This document shows positions 56,101 through 64,000 of a DNA stretch of 64,000 bases, in pieces (within the stretch, counting starts at the first letter, position 1; every line of letters starts with the position of its first letter). This DNA is from Halichondria panicea (Eukaryota > Porifera > Demospongiae > Suberitida > Halichondriidae). The DNA lies in contig NC_087382.1 in NCBI RefSeq assembly GCF_963675165.1, positions 2,209,567 to 2,273,566 on the forward strand, given 5' to 3'. The position numbers and the translations under genes were made by a program. The notes beneath the pieces are model-generated. The model was not told the DNA's origin and did not search any database. It saw nothing but the letters and a program-made list of their open reading frames with translations.

Positions 56101-58905
56101 TACAATCTATTACACTTCCGCTGAGACGAGTGACTGATAGGTAGTTTGCCAGTCGCTCGCGCTACACGCTCGGGCGGCTGTCGCCGCCAGTCTAACTAAA
56201 GTTATGGCTGCTGAAAGATGTTCAACTACATGCATGCATGTACATCTATGCTGACAATATGGCTCTGTACTGAGCATTCGTGTACACAGTTCAGATCTTA
56301 CCTTGAGAATCCTCAACTTCTCTTTCTCCAGTAGAGACAGTTTTTCCTCGGAGGTCTGTGAATGAGGGCGGCCACTATTCAAAGGGAGGCCACTATTAGA
56401 GGTGTGCACAATACCTTTTGAAGTCGTTCCTTTTCTTTCTCCAATTGTGAGATCTTGTCCTCTGAGGCAGATAGTTTAGCAACCAACTTATCGTCTTGTA
56501 CAGTGGGCGGGGCCTGTTGCTGTGGTTACAATAGTACGATATTCACAATCAGGGTTCTACGTATATAGATAGTTATTGCGGTACCTGTTTTGGAGGGGGT
56601 GTGCTGGTCATGGGGTCAAAGGGCGAACTGTTTGAAACAGCAGGCTCTCCAAATGAGCTAGAGAACAAGTTGGTCTCTTCTTTAACAGCCTGCAACATGG
56701 TGGGAACATGGAGGGAACATGGAGGGATTGAAGTATCAATTTAAAACAAATGGTTCGACAGAAATGTACGGAACATGTGAATGGCAGAATGATATTATCA
56801 CTTAATTATCACTAAAACACAAAGAACCTTTATACAGTAGCATAAGCAGTGAAAGGGGAAGAGATTTTCACTTAAATCAATACGGACTTTTACTCTGAGT
56901 AGTGTATCAAAGTACAGTGCTCACAGAAAGCCAACACGAGTCATGCGGTATCTACTGCTACAACATTAGTTGCAGTATATAATTAAATTAACCTGCTGTT
57001 GGGTGGAGGGTGACTCAGTGAAGGAGGCAAACAGATCCTGCGTCTCTTTGGGCTCTGGAGGCTGCAAATAATAAGAGAAGGTGACGGATAAACATAAGAA
57101 TATTGATAGGAACGGCAATTTCAGTACTGTACCAGGGTGTCATACAGGATTTTGAAGTAGAGGGGGGAAATGAGAAAAGTAACCAGAAAATGTTGCTAAA
57201 AAAAGGTCAATACCCAGCTATGGACACTCAGTCATTATTGAAAGGGGGGGAAATTGGAGCTAGGGGGGGATATCCCCCTTTCCCCCCTGTATGACACCCT
57301 GTGTACCTTGGGAGGTGACGGCTCCGGAGGCTGTAAAGGTTGAGAAAAAGATGAACATGCATATAAAGTACCATGTACAATACTTACAATTACGATTACG
57401 TATATCCGGTTTCGAATGAAAATTGTGAATTTTCAATTGCAAAAAGTGAGCACAATAGTTAGAAACACAATCATTGTACAGTGACACTCACAATCAATTA
57501 ACCTCTCATTATAAACCTGATACATGGTAATTTTATTAAATTCAATACCTTCGAAGTTGAGTCTTCGAACACGGCAAACACGTCGCCAGGTGGTGGTTTG
57601 GGCGGAGCCTCGGTTGATCCACCTGATGCCTGACTAGACCCTGATGGAACACGCTCCAGTGGAGGGGGTGTGGCCTATATGAGGGGGTGGGCAGGTACGA
57701 ATTAAGATGGGTCAATTTCGGCAAGTACCAAAAAAGTGGCTCGTGTTATTTTTCTGGATACTTATTAGTAAGCTTAGTATTGCTGCACTCTACCTTAGGA
57801 GTCTCCTGCTTAGGAGTGGAGGGTGCAGAGGTCAAACTGGCAGTGGGTGTGGCTACAGGTTGCTGTTGTGTCTGCATTTGTGTGACTACTTGTTGCAGTC
57901 GTTGATACTGCATGAGCCCTTGTTGGAGCTGTGTAGTGAGTTGCTTTGCCTGTGTGGGGTGTGTAGAGTGGGCGGTGTGTGTGTGGGTGGTGGTAGGTAA
58001 AAATATTGAAGATACAAGTTGTTGCAGATACCTACTGTTGCTTTTGCAGTACTCTAGTATTAAAAGATCTTATACACTACTAGGGTTTCAAATGTCAATC
58101 ACAATACTTTTACTTGTACATTGTACTATAACAGAATAGGACTTCCATCATTTCAGCATGAAAGAGGTACACAAAGACAACACAATATCAACACTGCTAA
58201 CTACTTATCCTTTAACAGATGCTGTGGTGCGAGTACAACAAACCCACCAATGCATGACGACATACATTTTATGGCTGTAGATTACTTAGTAAAACTTTGC
58301 CATTCCAAATACAGAATGTCATGAAAACACTAAAGCACACTGAAGCCTGTCTCTCTGTAATTTATAGGGGCAGACCAACAGTGCTTAACTGTACTATAGT
58401 AACTAGCTACACAGTCAGTGTACCTGCTGTTGTTTGTCAGGTAGCTTGTTGAGCTCCTTCAGTTGCTGCTGCCCATTCACCAGCTGCTGATGCATTTGAA
58501 CCAGTCGTTGTCGGTACTGCTGGAGCTGGTTGCCCTGGGAAGTAGCATTCGGGGCCGTGCCACGGCGAGAGCCAGACGCTGTGTGTGGAGTGTAGAGTGT
58601 GTGGAGTGGGTGGGCGTGTGTGTGTGGAGTGGGTGGGCGTGTGTGTGTGTGTGGAGTGGGTGGGCGTGTGTGTGTAATTAATGCAATAGATTATAATCAT
58701 AATAATTATTTATACCCAAAAATAGACGTAATGCACTAAATCTGATATCACTCCCCCCACACATCACACATCACACATCACACAGTGTGGGGGGGAGTGT
58801 ACCGTGCATCACACAGTGTGGGGGAGAGTGTACCGTGCATCACACAGTGTGAGGGGGAGTGTACCGTGAATAATGATGCATTTCAATTTCAAGCAAGCCA
58901 TAAAG

Positions 58906-58946
<41 letters not shown>

Positions 58947-59660
58947 GACTTTACAGCCTGTAACGTGAATGATATAAAAACAAGTGATTGTTGTAGCAAA
59001 GACTATAGCTGACAGACTGTGCCGCATTGAGCGACACAGCTGGATAATTTAATGATTACATGTGAAGCTAGCTATAATTACGTGTGTAGCATCTGTTGCA
59101 TGGGCACATTATAAGTGGTAGGTACATGGGATGTCAGAGACAAAGTTTTGTTTGAAGTGCTCCCAGAAGTAATGGTGGAGTGTATTCTTTATTTATTATA
59201 ACCCATCCTGACGTAGACACATCACAACATGGCCACACCCACTTACATGATGGTGGTGGGAGGACTCCCGGAGATGCAGCTGCTTTAGGTGGTTGCTGTG
59301 GCGACGCTTGTACCTGTGGGGAGGGGGCAGGCTTCGGCTGTGCCTGGGGGGCGGGGCTGGCTCCCTATGGGGGCGTGGTCAAGAGTTACAAGGTGACAAA
59401 CTACACATACACAGAGGCTCACATGCAAGCCCTAGGGTTTGGCTTATAGGCTTGTGTGAGCTACAGTAGTATGTATGTACACACACAAGCTAGTTACCTC
59501 AAAAGCTCCGAAGTTGGCCCAATCTCCATCAGGTTTTTGGCTCTGAGAGTAATAAAAGCAGTCCACAACGACCACACACACACACGCATGGCACCTAGCC
59601 AAGCCTCACCTTAGCTCCAGAAGCATCTCCTCCGCCTCCAAAATTAGCCCAATCAGTCAT
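53154..59660 (-). CDS. CCDC91: CCDC91 / p56-like GGA-AP-1 accessory protein
   Basis: About 18 exons can be read, from MTDWANFGGGGDASGAK (59660..59610) to the last exon (53273..53154) ending TTSNE; roughly 620 aa against 441 in human CCDC91. CCDC91 (p56) binds the ear domains of GGAs and AP-1 at the trans-Golgi network. Diagnostic matches: HRDELEQVRSAGHSSLAIIV (exon at 55038..54961) and RRRQLASLELFLESARAQL (last exon), both close to the human C-terminal half. Between them lies a long Glu/Arg/Leu coiled coil. The N-terminal half is Pro/Gln-rich and carries repeated ear-binding-like acidic-aromatic motifs: DWANFG twice, DWANFGAFE, DVFAVFED, DLFASFTE, NLFSSSFGE. Exon borders in the 56-59 kb part are approximate. 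Head-to-head with PIGN, tail-to-tail with MTMR2. Confidence 0.85.
53330..53530. repeat. Partial foldback element in last CCDC91 intron
   Basis: Shares GGCCGTTCAAAAATGCTTTA, CTGTAACTAGAGTTCTG and ATGAAAGCTTAGAAGGAGCC-type blocks with the IKK intron copies. Confidence 0.5.
55335..55560. repeat. Foldback MITE copy, CCDC91 intron 11
   Basis: Central AAATACCATGGATATAGCCC then GGCCGAAAAATGACAAATTA and right arm CTAAGCTTTCAGAAAATCAT. Left arm shortened. Confidence 0.75.
55575..56240. repeat. Foldback MITE copy interrupted by a MULE-like MITE
   Basis: The left part runs from AACTGCCATAACTTGAATTC to ACTAAAGTT (55867); the right end resumes at ACTAAAGTTATGGCTGCTGA (56195). The inserted 327-bp element is listed separately. 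Confidence 0.85.
55868..56194. mobile_element. 327-bp MITE with ~70-bp TIRs and 9-bp target duplication
   Basis: TAGACTGGCGGCGACAGCC at the left is mirrored by GGCTGTCGCCGCCAGTCTA at the right, and TIR similarity continues to about 70 bp (GCCTATCAGTCACTCGTCTC / GAGACGAGTGACTGATAGG). Flanked by perfect direct ACTAAAGTT (55859-55867 and 56195-56203). Nine-base duplication plus long TIRs suit a Mutator-like origin. Non-coding. Confidence 0.9.
58740..58870. repeat. Tandem repeat in CCDC91 intron 3
   Basis: CATCACACAGTGTG then GGGGGAGTGTACCGTG repeats three times (units ~40 bp), followed at 58907-58945 by a (TTA)n microsatellite. Confidence 0.8.
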
Positions 59661-59779
59661 GACGATTGCTCTAGCTTGTTTTTCACTGTAGCTAGCTAGC
59701 TGTGTAAACGTAATACGTCATTAACCTTGTGACCTTTTACTTTCTTTCTCTTTTTTGTTGCCTCCACCCACATGGCTTT

Positions 59780-59870
59780 TTTATTTACCTGAATGGGTTT
59801 CGAACTCGCCATCTTCGGATCTCGGAGTCCAGTGCTTTACAAGTTTGTAGACAAGGATTGTTGGTTCCTC
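59780..59870 (-). other. Degenerate tRNA-like sequence (tRNA pseudogene or tRNA-derived SINE)
   Basis: On the minus strand GTAAAGCACTGGACTCCGAG is followed by ATCCGAAGATGGCGAGTTCG and AAACCCA. This gives an anticodon-arm-like region and a good B-box/T-arm (GAGTTCGAAACCC). The anticodon stem pairs poorly and no complete acceptor stem was found, so a functional tRNA is unlikely. Confidence 0.45.
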
Positions 59871-59964
59871 TGAATGATTTACCAAGCCTAGGATCGTTAC
59901 AGTAAGTCAACAAAATAAGCTACACAACATTTACAGTATAATATTATAGGCTTATATAGTGCGA

Positions 59965-60205
59965 TCTATCCACCATTACTGTCCACCATTACTGTCCACC
60001 ATTACTGCCATTACTGTCCACCATTGCTGTCCACCATTGCTGTCCACCATTACTGTCCACCATTACTGTCCACCATTACTGCCATTACTGTCCACCATTA
60101 CTGCCATTACTGTCCACCATTGCTGTCCACCATTGCTGTCCACCATTACTGTCCACCATTACTGTCCACCATTACTGTCCACCATTACTGCCATTACTGT
60201 CTACA
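59965..60205. repeat. 13-bp minisatellite (TGTCCACCATTAC)
   Basis: About 18 copies of CCACCATTACTGT with ATTGCTGT variants and shortened GCCATTACTGT units arranged in a repeating order, suggesting block duplication. Confidence 0.9.
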
Positions 60206-60452
60206 CTGTGTACACATTTCTGAACCTCTATGAGTAGCTACCGTGACCATTTAACCACACGATCTGTAATCACATACAGAAGTAATTCACACTTTGATGC
60301 CCCCCCCCACACACAATTGACGTCCCTTCCCACACACACTCACTTGACGTCCCCTCCTACACACACACTTGACGTCCACCCCCCACACACACAGGCACAT
60401 GCACACGCACACACACACTTAACGCCCCCCCCCCCACACACACACACAGAGT

Positions 60453-63290
60453 ATGGCCAGTCTACTACGTCTCGCACTGGCATCAATATTCGTCCACTCA
60501 ATTCTCTTTGTATCAATCTTTGACATCTACTTCACTTCTCCAGTGGACCAAGGAATGATACCACAGTTCTACTCTATGCCACCTCCTGCTAAACGCTTAG
60601 TACTCCTCGTAGCCGATGGACTCCGTGCAGACACTGTGTACTCCCTTAACGAAGATAAAACCACCCCTGCCCCTTTCATTAGGAGGGTAATTAAAGAGCA
60701 GGGGCGCTGGGGCGTGTCACACACCCGTGTACCCACTGAGTCACGACCTGGACATGTTGCACTTATTGCCGGCCTGTACGAAGACGTGAGCGCAGTTACA
60801 AAAGGATGGCAAGAAAATCCAGTGGAATTTGACTCTGTTTTCAACCGCTCCACTCACACTTGGTCGTGGGGTAGCCCCGATATCCTCCCCATGTTCTCTC
60901 AGGGGGCCAGTCGTGGTCGAGTGGACACCTTTATGTACAATGCTGAATGGGAGGATTTTGCTGATTCAGATGCTTCTAAATTGGATTCCTGGGTTTTCGA
61001 TAAAGTGCGTGAAATGTTCACGAGAGCAAAAACTGATAAATCGTTGGCAACAAGTTTGTCACAAGATAAAATTGTGTTTTTTCTACATTTGCTCGGAATT
61101 GACACAAACGGACACGCACACAGACCCAGGTCGAAAGAAGTTATGGACAATTTAAAATTTGTTGATAGTAATATCGAAGAAATCTCTAAAATGATTGACG
61201 ATTATTATGGTGATGACAAAACTGTGTTTGTGTTCACGTCTGACCATGGTATGACAGACTGGGGGTCACATGGAGCTGGTCTACCTGAGGAGACGATGAC
61301 GCCTCTTGTTGTCTGGGGGGCTGGTATTAAAAGCCCTCGAGCTAACTCATTCGCCGAGTATGTGTATCACGATGGTTGGTCAGAGAGGTGGGGCTTGGAC
61401 GATGTGGAGAGAATTGATGTTGAACAAGCCGATATTGCAGTCCTAATGTCTACACTAATAGGAGCAGCTATTCCAGTCAACTCAGAAGGTGTGATTCCCA
61501 CCGGATATTTGCATTATAATAAGCAGTTTTCTGCTGAGACAATTTTCGCCAATTCACGACAACTTTGCGAACAGTTTCGAATCAAAGAAGAACGTATAAT
61601 AAGAACTTCGTTGCCGTACATGTTCAGGGGGTTTCCGAAAATCTCAAACCGTGAAATGTCTGAAAAACAAGCGAAAATTGACAGTTTGATTAAAAACAAG
61701 CAACATCAAATGGCAATTGATTTATCAAAGCGTCTAATTGATTTAACCACTGAAGGGATCAGATATTATTACACGTATCATCGCCTAGGACTATATATGG
61801 TCATATCCAGTGCTTTCGTTGGTTGGATGACCTGTATTATATTGACTATTCTCGATATCAGCTCAAGGACTAAACTAACTTTTACGCCTAGAAGCCCCAC
61901 AAAGTATCCATATTTCTCAATTCTCCTTGCTTTAGTCACAGTGGTTCTACTTATGTACCAGTCTTCGCCACTTCTGTACTATCTTTATTACCTCCTTCCG
62001 ATTGTGTGTTGGACATATGCATGGCGACAACGATCTGTTGTTCATCAATCATGGAACAGTGCAAAGCTAAAACCTGCCGCAGTGTTTAAAATAATCGCTG
62101 CCGTTGTATTTATACTCGGTGGATTAGAACTTCTGGTGCTGAGTTTCTTCTATAGAGCTGTGTTGTCACTACTCCTCCTTGTCATCGCCCTGTGGCCATA
62201 CTGTACGCATTTGAATTCAAAACATTTCAAACTTTGTCTGTTGTGGAGTTGTGCTTGTGTCTCAGTTGCCGTGTTTCCACTTTTGCCCGTTGTTGGCAGA
62301 AATGCTAATTATTATCTCGTAGCTTTCGCCGGAAGTATTGCCACAATATTCGTTTTCATTTTATTCCGTTTCCCCGAGATCAAGTTCAATCTCTGTTCAC
62401 CAATCAACAGAATGCCTAAGGCACATCATCTGTTCAGTTTGCAAACTGTTTTACTGGCTGTTGCATCGTTCATGCCTCTCATCACTAACTGGTATTTCTC
62501 ACAGAAAGAGTCTATCCCAACAATTATAAATATGTTCAGCTGGTTTAATTTACTGTTTGCGATAGTAGCTCCAAACTTTGGCCCTAAGAGTTTAGTCGGT
62601 CGACTACTACACATTGCTCTGACATTCTTCACTGTATTTATTTTGCTAAGCACGACATTTGAAGCAATTTTCCTTCTATTGCTCTCGTGTTTGTTGTACT
62701 TGTGGTTGTTAATGGAAGATTTACTTGCCTCAAAGGAATGTAAAAGTTCAATTTGGAATTGTCTCGTTTCCCACACTTTTACAAAAGTAGTAACTCTTGT
62801 ACCAGCCGAGAGAGAGCCTGTTATAGAAGTGCTATCTATTGACGATCTGCGGAGAGTGTATTTTGCAATATTTTTCGGTATACTATCGTTTTTCGGACTT
62901 GGGAATGTTGCAAGTATAAACACGTTTGACCCGTCTACTGTGTATTGTTTTCTAACTGTGTTTTCACCCTTCGTGATGGGGGCTCTGATCCTCTGGAAGA
63001 TGGTGATACCATTCATCTTCGTTAGTTGTGTGTTCAACTCTGTACTGAGTGTTTTGAATCGTTCTCTCCTCACCTGTCTGCTGATCATCTTAGTCATGTC
63101 CGATGTGATGGGATTGAATTTTTTCTTTCTCGTCAAAGATTTTGGGAGTTGGTTGGACATTGGAGTCAGTATTAGTCATTATGTGATTATTATGGTCATG
63201 AGTATTGGTATCGTTGTCCTGGTCGGCGTTGCTAGGTTACTAACAGGCGTGACTGTACTGCCTAGAAAGAACGAAGATCATCTTTGTTAG
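60453..63290 (+). CDS. PIGN: GPI ethanolamine phosphate transferase 1, single exon
   Basis: One open frame of 945 aa (human PIGN 931). Adds phosphoethanolamine to the first mannose of GPI anchors in the ER membrane. Seen: N-terminal signal-anchor (~5-28); the alkaline-phosphatase-like catalytic domain in the lumen with VLLVADGLRADT (50-61), TESRPGHVALIAGLYEDVSA, HLLGIDTNGHAHRP and FTSDHGMTDWGSHGAG as metal and catalytic motifs; then a C-terminal half with a dozen or more hydrophobic helices from about residue 445. The whole gene is intronless, whereas vertebrate PIGN has about 30 exons (established knowledge) and every neighbouring housekeeping gene here is intron-rich. No poly-A tract or target duplication was recognised at its ends, so intron loss or an old retrocopy are both possible. 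Confidence 0.95.
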   Translation: MASLLRLALASIFVHSILFVSIFDIYFTSPVDQGMIPQFYSMPPPAKRLVLLVADGLRADTVYSLNEDKTTPAPFIRRVIKEQGRWGVSHTRVPTESRPGHVALIAGLYEDVSAVTKGWQENPVEFDSVFNRSTHTWSWGSPDILPMFSQGASRGRVDTFMYNAEWEDFADSDASKLDSWVFDKVREMFTRAKTDKSLATSLSQDKIVFFLHLLGIDTNGHAHRPRSKEVMDNLKFVDSNIEEISKMIDDYYGDDKTVFVFTSDHGMTDWGSHGAGLPEETMTPLVVWGAGIKSPRANSFAEYVYHDGWSERWGLDDVERIDVEQADIAVLMSTLIGAAIPVNSEGVIPTGYLHYNKQFSAETIFANSRQLCEQFRIKEERIIRTSLPYMFRGFPKISNREMSEKQAKIDSLIKNKQHQMAIDLSKRLIDLTTEGIRYYYTYHRLGLYMVISSAFVGWMTCIILTILDISSRTKLTFTPRSPTKYPYFSILLALVTVVLLMYQSSPLLYYLYYLLPIVCWTYAWRQRSVVHQSWNSAKLKPAAVFKIIAAVVFILGGLELLVLSFFYRAVLSLLLLVIALWPYCTHLNSKHFKLCLLWSCACVSVAVFPLLPVVGRNANYYLVAFAGSIATIFVFILFRFPEIKFNLCSPINRMPKAHHLFSLQTVLLAVASFMPLITNWYFSQKESIPTIINMFSWFNLLFAIVAPNFGPKSLVGRLLHIALTFFTVFILLSTTFEAIFLLLLSCLLYLWLLMEDLLASKECKSSIWNCLVSHTFTKVVTLVPAEREPVIEVLSIDDLRRVYFAIFFGILSFFGLGNVASINTFDPSTVYCFLTVFSPFVMGALILWKMVIPFIFVSCVFNSVLSVLNRSLLTCLLIILVMSDVMGLNFFFLVKDFGSWLDIGVSISHYVIIMVMSIGIVVLVGVARLLTGVTVLPRKNEDHLC

Positions 63291-64000
63291 TACTTTATTG
63301 CTATTATTGACTGCATTTAGGCCCAATGTCTCATATACTCATTACCTGTTTCTCAGTAAAATGCAATTGTTTAATTAATTTGATCATGTGTGATCTGAAT
63401 TGAATTTATATATAGGTATAAATATACAGCTAGCTATAAACTGTATACATTGCATGACTTATATACGTTATGGAATTATTATGGAAAAGGGAAGGATGTA
63501 GATTGTGGATTCTCAGAATTGTGTGACCATCCTGTTTACCCTACTGAAACCTTTCTATGACCACTAATTAAATACCCCCAACCACATCATTTCATGAGCT
63601 AATAGGCTCAGTTTTACATGAAGCATGGACCTCCTTTTACTATATCTATAGACATTTCGCTGCAAGACCAGCCCCGCCCCTCTTTCTTAGAAGGGTATCC
63701 ACCTCTGATTCATAAGAATCATCCACACAAGACACTGGTACCGGTATATCGTCTTTCTTCTAATTACAGCGCCATTGATTTTCCAGTGGCGCACAAATAG
63801 AAAAACTAAAATTCCTGTTTGGCGCTTATCTTAGACTGAGTGGCGCTTAGCAATAGAACGTATATATAGCAGCTGCTTCCACGAGGCTATCATAGATCAG
63901 TTGTACATAATGCAAGCATCACCTACGTACATAAATTATATCCTTGATAAGTGAGGTGATATTCTTTGATGAAGGGTTGTCTTGCATCGGCCATAATTAT
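63291..64000. other. Downstream of PIGN; no gene seen
   Basis: AT-rich intergenic DNA with no exon-like signals; a 60-codon plus-strand frame at 63618 has no recognisable features. Confidence 0.45.

Larger units (their letters stand above)
59661..60452. promoter_or_regulatory. Divergent CCDC91/PIGN upstream region with tRNA-like relic and minisatellite
   Basis: 792 bp between ATGs. It contains a tRNA-like sequence on the minus strand (59780-59870) and a 13-bp minisatellite (59965-60205). C/A-rich repeats run up to PIGN, ending CACACACACAG just 3 bases before the PIGN ATG, so that ATG may sit directly after a 5'-UTR intron. Confidence 0.5.

Noticed and set aside
59780-59870. Functional tRNA-Arg gene
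   Set aside because: The T-arm is good but the anticodon stem mispairs and no acceptor stem was found.
62426-63160. 244-codon antisense frame within PIGN
   Set aside because: It is the shadow of a strongly conserved PIGN membrane domain and has no family features.

Overview
The window looks like nuclear DNA of an early-branching animal, most likely a demosponge (inference). The signs are AT-rich intergenic DNA, compact genes with many short GT-AG introns, clear animal orthologues (IKK alpha/beta, MCU, MICU1, MTMR2, CCDC91, FIS1, PIGN), tandem intronless RING/TRAF-finger genes of the sort greatly expanded in sponges, and many small terminal-inverted-repeat elements. No bacterial, organellar, retroviral, CRISPR or operon features were recognised.

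Layout. 0-0.9 kb: the edge of a cysteine-rich receptor-like gene (-). 1.4-2.7 kb: a CARD-domain protein (-), head-to-head with an IKK alpha/beta kinase (3.5-9.6 kb, +, 20 exons, 765 aa). 9.9-13.6 kb: the mitochondrial calcium uniporter MCU (-), head-to-head with its regulator MICU1 (13.8-17.05 kb, +). 17.2-18.0 kb: SPT4 (-), tail-to-tail with MICU1. 18.1-20.9 kb: no confident gene, but two duplicated segments. 20.9-22.5 kb: a single-exon sulfotransferase (+). 22.9-24.0 kb: a nested pair of MITEs and a broken partial copy of SPT4. 24.2-33.6 kb: four tandem RING/TRAF-finger genes (-), two open and two frameshifted, separated by MITEs and long inverted repeats. 34.5-43.5 kb: a large single-pass membrane protein (-) with 14 Ig-like repeats, a Cys-rich region and a transmembrane helix. 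44.1-45.8 kb: FIS1 (-), head-to-head with MTMR2 (46.15-52.2 kb, +), which runs tail-to-tail into CCDC91 (53.2-59.7 kb, -), which is head-to-head with an intronless PIGN (60.45-63.3 kb, +).

How the genes fit together. Two functional themes recur. The first is NF-kappaB/innate signalling: CARD adaptor, IKK and the TRAF-finger RING array. The second is mitochondrial calcium and dynamics: MCU, MICU1 and FIS1. MTMR2 (phosphoinositide phosphatase), CCDC91 (GGA/AP-1 accessory protein) and PIGN (GPI-anchor synthesis) are endomembrane genes. Genes alternate head-to-head and tail-to-tail, giving four divergent promoters. A second recurring pattern is that many 3' splice sites are built out of (CA)n or (TG)n microsatellites or lie inside minisatellites. 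Exon coordinates were derived by hand from splice consensus, reading phase and family alignment from memory; no search was run.
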